NCBI GenBank assembly: GCA_949358305.1
Contig: OX442322.1
Coordinates: 2,666,001 to 2,730,000 of the forward strand
Source of the DNA: Strigamia acuminata
Lineage: Eukaryota > Arthropoda > Chilopoda > Geophilomorpha > Linotaeniidae
Reading direction: 5' to 3'
Length of the DNA stretch: 64,000 nucleotides
Shown: piece by piece, positions 10,031 through 20,988 of the stretch
Position numbering within the stretch: position 1 is the stretch's first letter
Layout of the letters: the number at the start of each line of letters is the position of its first letter
Program-made: the position numbers and the translations under genes
Notes under the pieces: model-generated
What the model saw: the letters and a program-made list of their open reading frames with translations, nothing else
Databases searched by the model: none
What the model was told of the DNA's origin: nothing

Positions 10031-13000
10031 TCACGATAGGTTGAAATTGAAAATCCGGGAAATCAGGAGACGCAGTTGAGATGAGCTCAACCATTTGGTA
10101 AAAATGTCTGCCACGTTCATTGATCCGGGGACTTTGCGCAATTGAAATGCGCCTGCTGTGTACCATTCCCGAATCCAATGAAATTTCACTCGGATATGTT
10201 TCGTTTTACTGTTCTCCACGTCATTCGATGTGAATTGGATGGAAGAAAGCGCATCGGAGAACACTATAGGTGGTGAAGATCTATTCAGCATCGGTACGGA
10301 ACTGTAGACGTAATCGAGCCAATAAAGCTCACGGACGCACTCAACGAGGGCGACAAACTCCGCTTCCATCGTTGAGCACGCCACGCTGGTTTGTTTACGA
10401 CAACTCCATCCGATGGGGACGTTTCCAATATAGGCTACATACCCGCCGAAACTCAAAGAAGTGCTGACTTCGGTGGCCCAGGACGCGTCAGTATATCCCC
10501 ATAGTTGTCCATTGGAACAATTTGATAGTTCAATTGCGTAATCCAAAGTATTGCCTACATAGCGCACAACCTGCATGAGCGCCTTGATGTGAGTGTGGTT
10601 GTAGCAATTATTGAACTGTGACAACATTATCACTGAGAATAATATATCAGGTCGTGTCCTCGATGCGAGGAAGAGAAGAGAGCCAATTAACGAACGATAA
10701 GGAAATTCTGGCAAGTCCTCTTTCGACCCTTTGACGAGCGTCGTTCCTGGTATTACTGGGACCTTGATGAGTTTATCGGCGACAATTTCAAATTTCTTGA
10801 GAATCTTCTGTATGTATGCACGTTGGATGATGAAGATTCCCTTGGGAGTACGAATGAACTCTACACCTAAGAGTTTCGTAATTGGTCCTAAATTCACGAC
10901 ATCGAATTTGGTGCTGATAAGAGCAATTAATTGCGTTAGGATGCCATCCGTCGCGTGAAATAGTACTATATCATCGACGTATATTAGCATCACGGCAGAA
11001 GTTCCGTATATGTACACACAGTTGCACCCTGGTAATCTGCGAAATCCCAAATCGCGCAATGTTTGATCCAGTTTTTCAAACCATTGGCGCCCGGACTGAT
11101 GGAGTCCATAGAGAGACTTTATCAAAAGCCATACATGATTTGGGTTCGAACATGTCGCGCCAGCTGGAATGCGCATATACACCTTATGCGCAAGATCACC
11201 GTATAGGTATGCGCACTTCACATCTAAGTGTGCGTCCTTCCACCCTTTAAGCACTACTAGCAGGCAGAAGAATAGGCGTATGAGAACAAAGTTGACAACA
11301 GGGCTAAAGACTTCATCGTAGTCCACTCCTAACGTTTGGCGAAAGCCCTGTGCCACTAATCTAGCGCGATATCTGGCTGGTTTGCCTAGAGCATCTTCCT
11401 TCAGTTTGAAGAGCCACTTACACCCTAATATGGTTGTATTTTCCGGTTTAGGGACCTCTTCATAGACGCCTCTTTTTGCAAAAGTGTCTAATTCTTCATT
11501 AATGGCTTCTTGCCATTTTGTCGCATCCGGAAATCTCACAGCCTCTGCATAGCTGGTAGGGTCACGGCGACACAAATGCACTCTAGGAAGTGGTAATGGA
11601 AGATCCTCCAATTCGTATTCCATATTGCCAAAATAAAATAGTTCAGGATCATAAGGAATGTTATTCATGTGACAGAATTCCTCAACGTCACCTCTAGAAC
11701 GTAATCGGAGTCCTGCTTCTGGGAAATAATAGACATCTGTTTTTAATTTGCCGGGTTCCTGCACTTTGCGCAAATGTTCCTCCCTTTTCCAGTGTCTACA
11801 CACAGTATCTCCACCAATGTAACGCCACTTATACGCAGTTGCTGCTCCAGTTGGAGGTGGACCATGGTGGGCTGCTTGATGAGCTTGTGGCGCATTTCCA
11901 CGAGAGCCTCGACGAGCATTTACAAAACTCGGAGGTGAACCAGGTGGTGTATGACTTGGTGTATTGCCGGGAGTAATAACTGGACTCGGCACTGGTGTTA
12001 TTACTGGAGTAATCAAAGGAGCTCGAATAGGAGATCCCGGAGTTGGAGTGGCTGGTGGAGTCCGGAATTGAGCACCCGCTGGGGTCGAATCGTCAGAGTC
12101 ATAGTCCGTATCACATTCATCCTCTGAATCCGGAAATTTGGGCCAATCAGTATATTGTAGACCGTCGTCTTCAAACCTCACTTGCGGTTGTGAAATGCGC
12201 AATGGTTGACGAATTTGTGACGATTGACGCGTTTGGTCCAGATCTGGTCCCATCCACGGTTGCTGTGGACCTCGATAATGATTAGAGCGCTTATAAGATT
12301 GCCGTTCATCAATTTGGACGTGAATGGACTCGATGACCTTGTTGTCTGTCGGATTCCAGATGCGGTAGCCTCGCGTTGTGGTGGCGTATCCAACCAAGTA
12401 GCCCTCCCAAGCTCGTGGATCGAGCTTGTCCCTGCCAGGTGCTGTGTGGTGAACCCAGCACTTGGAGCCTAACTTGCGCAGGTGTCTAAGCGAAAGGGCA
12501 CGTCGTCGCCACAGGATATAGGGGACCTCATTTTTGAGACGAGAATGAGGGCACCGGTTCTTTATATAGGAGAAAGTCACTGCGAATTCCGCCCAAAGTT
12601 CATTAGATAATCCGGTTTCATCTAAAATGGCACGAGTATAATCCGCCATTGTGCGATTTATTCGTTCTGCTGTGCCATTCATAGCGGGGCTATGGGGATT
12701 GGTCCGCTGGGCTTGAATTCCAGTTTCTTTCAGATAGCGTTCAAATTCATTCGATATGAACTTTCCTCCTCGGTCAGTTCGGATGGCCTTGACTCGTTTG
12801 CCCGTCACTCGTTCAATTCGCGTGACGTAATCTTTAAACAATCCAAATACTTGGGATTTTTGGGCCATCGGAAATATCCAGGCGTAGCGCGTGGCGTTGT
12901 CGATAATCGTTAGCACATAACGCGCGCCTCCGTAGGAAGTCGTTCTTGAGGCTCCCCACACATCCATGTGCAGGAGATCTAAAGCCTTGGTTGCAATGGG

Positions 13001-13865
13001 GTGCGCATCCGGCTTGTGAGAAATGCGCGTTGATTTCGCAATTCTGCAATGATTACACGAGAGTTCTTTGTTCACTTCTGCCGGTGTAACTCCGTAAACT
13101 TGTTCATTTCCGGCCAAAAGTTTCATAGCATTGGTATGAAGATGACCCAATCTGCTGTGCCATATCCCAGTCGCATCCTTTTTGACCGTAGGCGCTGCAA
13201 CTTTCTTTTGATTCGCCGATTTTGGATTCGGTTTGGAAGTTGTAGGAATTGCCTTTATTGTATCGGCAAAGGATGGGACTTGAGGTAAAGGATTGGTAGG
13301 AACAGGTACAGGAGGTGTCTTGGACTGGGTTACTTTGATTGGTACAGGTGGAGGAATTTCATTTGGCAAAGGAGGGAATTCGAGCCGAAAATCAGTAAAA
13401 AGTTCAGGATCTTTCGACTTTTTCTTTGCCCTTGGATACTGGATGAAATCCTCTTCTGTCGTGACTAATGTTCGGGTCGGAGCGGTCGACTGCGCAATAG
13501 GCACATCCACTGTTGATATCAACGTTGAAGGTGGGCACAAGCCGTCAACATAGTAAAGGCCGCCCTTTTCTTTGGCCCGAAGCATTGGATGCTTAATGTC
13601 GGATTTGTAGACATGGATGTGATGTTTAGTTTTATCCATTTTTGACACTGAAATCAAATTCGCCTCAAATTTTGGCGCATACAACACATCTTGGAGATTT
13701 ACGACACATTCTACGTTGTTAATCATGGAGATAATCTGGACTTTGCCCTTTCCTAGAACTTCGGAATGTCCTTGACCCAATGCGATATTAAAGGGCACAA
13801 CTTTGACAAAGTCCTGAAACCATGCTTGAACGTGGCACACATGATCAGTTGCCCCACAATCCACG
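10031..13865 (-). CDS. Element B Pol: protease end, integrase, RT, RNase H
   Basis: 3' part of B's gag-pol, separated from gag (22545-23497) by C. It starts within the protease active site (DCGATDH, next to the C insertion point). Then come the integrase zinc finger (HSRLGHLHTNA, CNHCRIAKS, about 13170-13030), the DDE core (HMDVWGA near 12970, IRTDRGGKF near 12785, NGTAERINR near 12680), a long proline/threonine-rich linker near 12000, RT (GCKWLFKLK near 11415, YVDDIVLF near 10975) and RNase H (YTDASW near 10490, STMEAEF near 10370, VADIFTKWL near 10105). No stops or frameshifts are seen. It closely resembles A and K, so they belong to one copia clade. Confidence 0.93.
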
Positions 13866-15445
13866 TGTGACGGTTATAAAACCGTATAATTTCCGATTTG
13901 CCGCCAGATGGCGCTATTTGACTAAAAGCGCGCATTTTCGAATGAATTGCGAGAATTATAATTAATTGTCGGAATGACGTGAATAAATATAAATTATTTA
14001 TTAAACATGATAAAGTATTATTTACTTAAATATTGATTCTGCCGAATCAATATTATATTTTATATTTACTTGTTGAAGGGGACCAATCGGACCCTTCTGG
14101 ACCCAATTCCATATTAGGTCCGAACCCCGGTCTCTATTAGGTCCGGACTAGTGATCCACGAATCCGTCGATCCAGGCACCTGATTGGCTGTCGCCAATCT
14201 GATTGTTCTCAGGAACTATATAAGCTCTGGTTTTCTACCAGGCCCTGGCTTGATTTGAATATTGTTTGTATGTATTGTTGGTTATCGTTTGATTTCTCTC
14301 TTTCTTATCGACACATCAGGCCTCCTCAGCTCTCAATGGATATGTAGACTTACTATCTCGTTATTGCTTGTTGTAGGGCCCATCGGGGAAGGCTAACCTT
14401 GTAGACATGTTAACAACATGAAATGGCCCCGTAGTGTTAGCCAGCTGTTCTAAGGGACAGTAGGATTTCATACGGTGGCATAGTATAATGCTCATGCACG
14501 GGATTGACTAACCCGTTAAATAAATGTCAAACTATATGATCGGTGATAGTCGCATCTATCTGAGCGATTCCTCGGACGAGGGTCAGACGCTCTGCCAAGA
14601 GCGTGTGTGCGGGAGGTCCCACCCGAGCACGAAACAAACACGGACAAATGCTATTCCAGGGCGAATTGCGTATCATAGGTCCTTCCGTACTTTAGTGGTC
14701 GGTGAATGGCATATTTAAAGGCACACTACGCCGGGTTGGTAGCCCGTGAGAATTGTCCGTGAAGACATTTCGTTAAACAATTACTCAGGTATTGGTAATC
14801 CTGGAATTGGTAAATCCATAGGAATGTTTACCCGGTGGTTGGTACCACCGATAGCGATGTAAAGCGTACAAACAAATACTCGGCGCCTGATCACGAGATC
14901 TTGTCGTCGTAAGGCATGCTGGCGGATGGAGCCTCAACAACTCCCGCGACGGTCCTGTCGACTGTCGTGACTGTCCCCGCCCCATTAATATTTATACAAC
15001 AATTCATTTGTTGTATTCCACTAATCACTTTGTATTTATTTGACCTGGAATATTCTACAGAATATTCCTTTCCATACGAAGGACTCTTCGTATTATTAGA
15101 TATTCGAGCTGCGGACCAAATACGTCTCCGTAGCGTTATTTGTGACGATGCCGCAAAGTCAGCCGTACCCTTCGTGCATCGCCCGGATCCTCAACCAGTT
15201 GATGCCACCCGTTTACACGCGTCAAGAACCCATCTTTGTTATTGTTATTATTCAGTAATAAATATGTTATGTTACACCAAGAAAACTGTAAGTTATTTCT
15301 GCTCAGTCATTGATTCATATTTGTACACGGACTTCCGTAAGCTTATCTCGGTTAGGTTGTTGCTACTCCTAGCAACGTCTTGTTTAAACCGATTAATTAT
15401 CTATCTTAAATGGCTATTAAATCAGCCAAAAGTAGAATCGTCACA
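13866..15445 (+). repeat. Left LTR of C
   Basis: The first 1334 bp (to 15199) match the right LTR (to 22322) with no difference found by eye at a constant offset of 7123. The last 246 bp (15200-15445) diverge strongly from the right copy's last 218 bp, while sharing short blocks such as TTATCTCGGTTAGGTTGTTG and the final GAATCGTCACA. Perfect hairpins include 14029-14054 (11-bp stem, TGCC loop). Short frames inside (14524-14718, 14916-15467) are not convincing genes. Confidence 0.93.
14181..14224 (+). promoter_or_regulatory. Core promoter of C (CCAAT boxes and TATA box)
   Basis: ATTGG (14183-14187) and CCAAT (14194-14198) form an inverted pair about 20 nt upstream of a TATA box, CTATATAAG (14216-14224). 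Transcription would start near 14250. The same set recurs in the right LTR (21306-21347). Confidence 0.6.
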
Positions 15446-15447
15446 AG

Positions 15448-15465
15448 TGGAGGTTCTACCGAGAT
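15448..15465 (+). promoter_or_regulatory. Primer binding site of C (tRNA-Gln)
   Basis: TGGAGGTTCTACCGAGAT starts 2 nt after the LTR. Its complement matches the animal tRNA-Gln 3' end (recalled as ...TCTCGGTGGAACCTCCA) with a single mismatch. A partial echo of it (GCGGTTCTACCGA) occurs near 15630. Confidence 0.7.
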
Positions 15466-18400
15466 AAGGCTGCAAAAATTCAAGTGAATTTTGAGTTGTG
15501 TGTGTTTATGAGAATTTAGGAAATGTGCTTACGGTGTTAAAATTTCAAATGAAATTTTTTACGGTAAAATTAATGTTTGTTTTACAGTTCTCCTCGTGAA
15601 ACTTTTCTAGGAATTTCATTAGGACCGCCACAAGCGGTTCTACCGACGATAGACTACAATTCTTATTCGAATGAATTTGGAAATCGTGCTCGTGAAAAGT
15701 GGAGTTTGGATAATTTAGTCTTACGACAAAATTTCTTGTAAAATAAGTTTCGAACGAAATTTATATCTTTACTAAATGTATTGAATGTTGTTTTGTGATT
15801 AAAATCACAAGAACAACGATTGTATTCCCTTTAATTTGTTTTTCTGAAGAAAAAATTATATATTTGTGTAAAATGATAATTTTACCGCGTGGTCAGGCCT
15901 AAAAACCTACCACGAAAGTTTGAAAATCTTGCCCGAACTTGTCGCTGTTACGTCCGCCCGGGTAACGTCGTTTCGCCGTCGTCGATCCGAGAAACCACGT
16001 GGTTGGGCTTAATACATAAAGTTCGAACATTTCTCGAAGGAAATTCAAAAATGAATTCCAGTATTCGCCGGTTGTTTTGATTAAAACAACCAAGTTTAAT
16101 TCTGTTTGAGATTTCAAATAAAGAATGTTTTTATATTTCAAGGCCTAATTTTATTTGATTAAATAAAACGAAGGAAAAGTTGATTCAATGGAATAAAAGA
16201 TATTTTATTTCGATAAATTGTTCTACATACCTGATTTACATTCTAATTTACAAATGTGTTAATCACCTTTTGGTTTTAAGTCTTTAAAACCAATTTCGCG
16301 AATAGAATCCCATTCGAACTTAGCAAAGACTTTTGCTGCTACGATTGCCTAGCAACGGTGTTTTACGGGAAAGCTACCCAAATTGAACGATTTAACGTGC
16401 TTTCACAAATTGTTGCTAAACGATTTAAAAAATGTCGAGAATCCAGTTTATTCGAAGTAATAAATCTCATGATAAGTGTAATTCACTTGCATTGTGTTTT
16501 TCTGCAGGAAAATCAAACATTTGCGTAAAGAACGAAAAGTATAATTCACTTTTATCCAGATTTTCCACCGGAAAATTGAACGTCAAGTAAAATGATTATT
16601 TTACCACGTGGCGAGGCCTAAAAATCTCACCACGGAATGTTTGAATTCTAATCCGAACTTATCGTTGTTTTGTCCGTTCACGGAACGTCTAATCGTCACC
16701 GTTACGATCATACGCGCGGACAGGCTTAAACGAGAAAGTTTAATTTCCCAAAAAAGAATTCGAGTTCGAATTTAAAGTAAGTTTCGTACGAAGTTTATTT
16801 ATCCAATTTTGTTCTTGTGATTGAAATCCTAAAGAACGATGAGTGTATTCACTTATAAATGTATTTTCGGTAGAAAATTCGAACGATGGCATAAAATAAT
16901 TATTTTACCATGTGGTAAGGCCTAAAAATCCTATCACGGGAATTGGAGAATCCAATCCGAATTCGACGTTGTTTTGTCCGTCTGGACAACGATAATTTGC
17001 CGTCGTAGTTACAATAAAACACGCGGTCAGGCTTAAATGAAGATTCAACCCCGAAGGAATTCGAATTCTAATTCCAGTTTTATCGGTTGTTTTCACATAA
17101 AATAACCTAAACCACAAAATTCCGTTTGGGATTTCACATTAAGTTAAAAAACTTATTAATATTTTAACCTAAATTTATTTTGAAAAATAAAAACAAGACA
17201 AGTTGGTAAAATTGAAAGAATAGGTTTATTCGTGTTAAAGGTTTATTTACAAAATAGACACATACCTGATTATCTTTACATTTGTATTGTACAATCAAAC
17301 CCTGATTTTAAAATGTTGAAATCCGAATTTTAAAAGGAATTGAAGATCGTTCAAATGTTCAATTCCGGCGAAGCCATTTTCGCAGCTGTGTTGCCTAGCA
17401 ACAGAATCGCGGAGTTTTACCGAGAAGCCGCCAGGTTTCCAGGCGTACTTTCCTGAATTGTTGCCTAACAATTCAATCATCGTGAATTCGGTTTATTTGA
17501 CTAAATAAATCTGGATTTACCTAAAAATAAGAGTAATATTTATTTCGGTTTATTAAAATAAATCGAATGATACGATTAACTGGAAAAATTTCAGTTGAAA
17601 TTTATCCAAATTTTAATCATGTTTACATTAATCTTGTAATTAACATTACAAGAAAGAACGTTGCATTCTTTGAATTCTTATTTTCTAAAGAAAATAGTAA
17701 ATTTTGCGAATTGCAAAATCGAACGATTTTGGTGTAGAAAAGGAATAAAACTTTATTCTTCATTCTCGAAATAAAGGATGAAATTTCCAGGATATTTACA
17801 ACGTAAATAAGGAACTTTCCATTACAATTTTTTTTCATTTGAAAAAATGGATTTTACGGTGAAATATTAAATTTACCACGTGGTAAAGTTTAAAATTTTA
17901 CCACCGGGGGATGAAGATTAAGCTGACTTTGATACGTTCGTGTCCGCCCCCAATTCATCGATTTACCGTAGTTTCAATCGAACACGTAGAAAAACGACAT
18001 GACGTCCATCGAAAGAATTCGTAGACAACGTCAAAACGATCGGTTAGGTATAAATACCTAATCTTGTTTGAAAGTTTGAATAAACTAGAAAGCATATAAT
18101 TATTTATGCCTAATAATGTCAGAATATTTAAATAATGTTCGAATCCAGTTTTTCAGAAGATTCTAAAGAATATTCTGAAGAAACGGAGGGGGAGGAGATA
18201 CAAGAAACCTTGTATACCGCCTTAACAGAGACAAATACATTAAAAAATGTGCATTCCTTCACTTTTTTCACGGAATTGCGTTCGAAATTCCTCGTTACTT
18301 GCCGTAAAGCTACCGAATCAAATGATTCAACGTGCTTTTATGGGATAAAAAGTAAAAAAATTACTAGATTTTGTAAAAATCAAGTTAGTAAGTTTTAGTT

Positions 18401-18712
18401 AAAACTGAAATTTATTATTTGATAAATTCAAATAAAGAACGGAATTCAGCAAAGCCGTCGATTCAATCGATTCAACGTACTTGTGAAATTGTGGTTTTTA
18501 ATACTTTAAAAATCCCGTAAAGGTTACCATTTTTATTAATAAAATTGGTGATATTTTAAAATACTTGGAAAAGTATCCATTTTATTTGGTGACTACGTCA
18601 TAACCCTGAAATCTGACAAGATTTAGGTTCCACGAAAATAGTGATTTCTACCAATCTCAGATGAGATTAGAGTCTCGCGAGACTGACGTTTGACAATCAA
18701 CCAATCAGAGAG
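15466..18712 (+). repeat. Non-coding, hairpin-rich leader of C with diverged internal repeats
   Basis: No convincing gene lies in these 3.2 kb. A diverged module recurs: an 'AAAATgATTATTTTACC' run, then a hairpin with CGTGGT...ACCACG arms around GGCCTAAAAA, then 'CGAACTT.TCG.TGTT.TGTCCG'. Copies sit at 15888-15914, 16607-16634, 16912-16937 and 17880-17905. Arm bases change in pairs between copies. Many other short perfect inverted repeats occur (for example around 16060-16092, 16265-16290 and 17633-17652). A short frame at 18135-18398 is AT-rich and unconvincing. Confidence 0.7.
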
Positions 18713-20020
18713 GTGTATCGAAGTACCCATACTTCCATTCGAAATAGTGTAACCACTGCTTCGTTTGCAACCTTCCTGAACGTTACGACTTCATCGTTAT
18801 CTCTCAGACTTCGGAAATTTTATTTTTCAATTTTAGTTATGACTAGTAACCAGCACTCGATGAACACACGCGGTAAGGAAAGAACTTGTTTGACCGGTAG
18901 AATAAGTTTAACCGGATTTGTGCCAGTTTCTAACGAAACTGGATTAGTAGAGGAAATAGTAAACCACGTGGTCGGTAATAGTGTTTCGAATGAAACAACG
19001 GAACCGATCAGAATTATAGATCCTAACTTGGTACAGACTGAACTAAATTCTCCTGTGGAAGGAAATCTTCCATCGGATGGATCACATTTAGGTCCGACAG
19101 GACTTTTATTTTGTACTGATTATGGTTTGAATCCAAACCAATTCCGATCAATCGTCGAAATGGTGGATTTTGTTATGTTAAATAAACTACCTTTTAAAGG
19201 ATCTAGATCTAGATCTCGTTCTTCCGCTAATTATGGATCTAACGATCCACGATTAGGTTCGACTCCTTCGACACCAATTAGTCGGTATCGACAGAAAGCA
19301 AATCTTGATCCCGTTTGGGCTCATAGACATTTACCTTCACCCGAATCATCCTTGAACGATACTCAAGATGTAGTTACTAATGTAACAAACAAGAACGTAC
19401 GAATTGCTAATTATGTGCGCGATCGTAGTGTTTTGCAAAATAATTTTAGATCGCGTTCGCGATCACCTCACTTTGGATTGTCTTCAGATGAATACATTAA
19501 CATGGTGAAAAGTGTGTATACATTGTTGCAAAAGGGGCAGAGTACTTTCCAAAAGTATTCACTGAAAGCCGACGAGAGCGAGCTACTCCTCGCATTTATC
19601 AGGAAGGTGGCATCTATTAATTATATGCCGCTACAAAAAATGGTTCACGAATGTGTTCCAAGCTATTTGTTACACTTTACTCAGAATTGGTTTTGTGAAA
19701 ATCAACATAAAATTTTCAATTGGAAAATATTCGAATACCTGTTCCGCGAACAATTTGTAACAACACAGTTAGAAAGAACAGTACAGTTGATTTTAACAAA
19801 ACAACGAGACTCAGAGAGTCTGTATTCCTTCATATACCGATTCTATAGAATGTGGAATTTACAAGGTTATTTAACCTCCAAAAGTGCGGTTGCACTATTT
19901 TTTGACAATCTCACTAGAGATAGTACCTATCTGTTACGCAAACAAAGAGTGCCAACTCATTGTTTAAAGAAAATTTATAAGGTAATCCGTAACAATGAAG
20001 CTTTATTTGGTGAAATCTAA
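18713..20020 (+). CDS. Gag-like protein of C
   Basis: The frame gives 435 aa from the first ATG. The more plausible start is the ATG at 18839 (residue 43), where the polar MTSNQHSMNTRGKER begins, giving 393 aa. The N-terminal half is polar with two serine-arginine clusters (SRSRSRSS near 19205, RSRSRSP near 19450). The C-terminal half (about residues 270-420) has the retrotransposon Gag helix pattern: NWKIFEYLFREQFVTTQLERTV, then a KQ/ES...Y..F..MW motif. No CCHC zinc knuckle and no protease follow; the frame ends about 970 bp before the polypurine tract. Likely role: capsid formation and RNA packaging, with enzymes from a relative. The family assignment rests on pattern only. Confidence 0.65.
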   Translation: MYRSTHTSIRNSVTTASFATFLNVTTSSLSLRLRKFYFSILVMTSNQHSMNTRGKERTCLTGRISLTGFVPVSNETGLVEEIVNHVVGNSVSNETTEPIRIIDPNLVQTELNSPVEGNLPSDGSHLGPTGLLFCTDYGLNPNQFRSIVEMVDFVMLNKLPFKGSRSRSRSSANYGSNDPRLGSTPSTPISRYRQKANLDPVWAHRHLPSPESSLNDTQDVVTNVTNKNVRIANYVRDRSVLQNNFRSRSRSPHFGLSSDEYINMVKSVYTLLQKGQSTFQKYSLKADESELLLAFIRKVASINYMPLQKMVHECVPSYLLHFTQNWFCENQHKIFNWKIFEYLFREQFVTTQLERTVQLILTKQRDSESLYSFIYRFYRMWNLQGYLTSKSAVALFFDNLTRDSTYLLRKQRVPTHCLKKIYKVIRNNEALFGEI

Positions 20021-20976
20021 AGATGAACCTATAAAAGACTATTTAGTAATTAATTACAAAACAGTCTTACGAGTTTCATAACTGAAATTCTTAATAAAAG
20101 TGGATAAACTTGAAACAAACGTTTCTAATTTGTCTGAAGCAAAATGCTAGATCCGGGGGATAAAATATTATCCCACCAAACTCAAAAGGTTTTAAATAAA
20201 TCTCGATCACCGGAACTTTGAATAAAGCTTCGGTTGATAAAAGTTGAATTTATTCAATAGAATAAAAAGTTTTTAATAAAAACTTGTGTGGTATTTAGAT
20301 AAATACTTTAAGCGGTGTAGTGATTAATAAATCACACCACCGGGGGATAGTTTAAATCGGATACAAAATTCTAGGATTCTAGAAATGATGATAAATAAAA
20401 GAAGTTTTATTTCGGAACAAATATATTTTACGCTCGTAGAATAAATTGGTATTGTTTTCTAGAAGAAAATAAAATACGAGTTAGGTTACACGACTACAAA
20501 TAAATATTTGTAGTAATTAGACAATAGTCTAGTTATTTGTTTAAGAGGTCCCCAGTTAAAGTAAAATTCAAGTCTCGGTCGAGGCTTGGGATATTAAGCA
20601 GCAAAAGAATTATGTTTTGATTTTATTAAGTCAAAATTCGAAGAGTTGTTACAAATCCTCTAATAAACATGTTCATGTTTGAATTAGATCGGTAGAGTAA
20701 GATTTCAATCGAAATCGAGTGGATGACGAATATGAATGACATGTTCCGAAGAATCCATCCCGTTGCCTTGCAACTAGGAGGTGTATTGTACAGGAAAGCC
20801 AATTAGTCAATTGTGTTATGAGTTTCTGAAAGAAATTAGTGTGATTAATTTTGACTAAAATTAATAGAGCAGGTATTGGATTATAAATAATTCAATAAAA
20901 ATCAGGGTGAACATCTTAAACTTAAGAAGTAATCTTTCCGATGACAAATATAGAGTTAGTAAACTCTTATGTTTGC
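20021..20976 (+). other. 3' untranslated part of C with repeated polypurine-like blocks
   Basis: No gene is seen. A CCACCGGGGGAT block occurs at 20337-20348 and at 20976-20987, and a shorter CCGGGGGAT at 20155-20163; an upstream copy lies at 17901-17912. The two here follow hairpins (20314-20341 and 20945-20975, the latter with a 13-bp imperfect stem). Confidence 0.6.
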
Positions 20977-20988
20977 CACCGGGGGATG
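20977..20988 (+). promoter_or_regulatory. Polypurine tract of C
   Basis: CACCGGGGGATG directly precedes the right LTR's TGTGACGG. It is the copy expected to prime plus-strand synthesis. Confidence 0.75.

Noticed and set aside
14916-15467. Plus-strand 183-codon frame in C's left LTR
   Set aside because: The right-LTR counterpart is only 95 codons because the tails differ; no domain is visible and it runs past the LTR end.
15888-17912. Repeats in C as a CRISPR array or satellite
   Set aside because: Units are few, strongly diverged, unevenly spaced (about 300-960 bp) and lie inside a eukaryotic retrotransposon.
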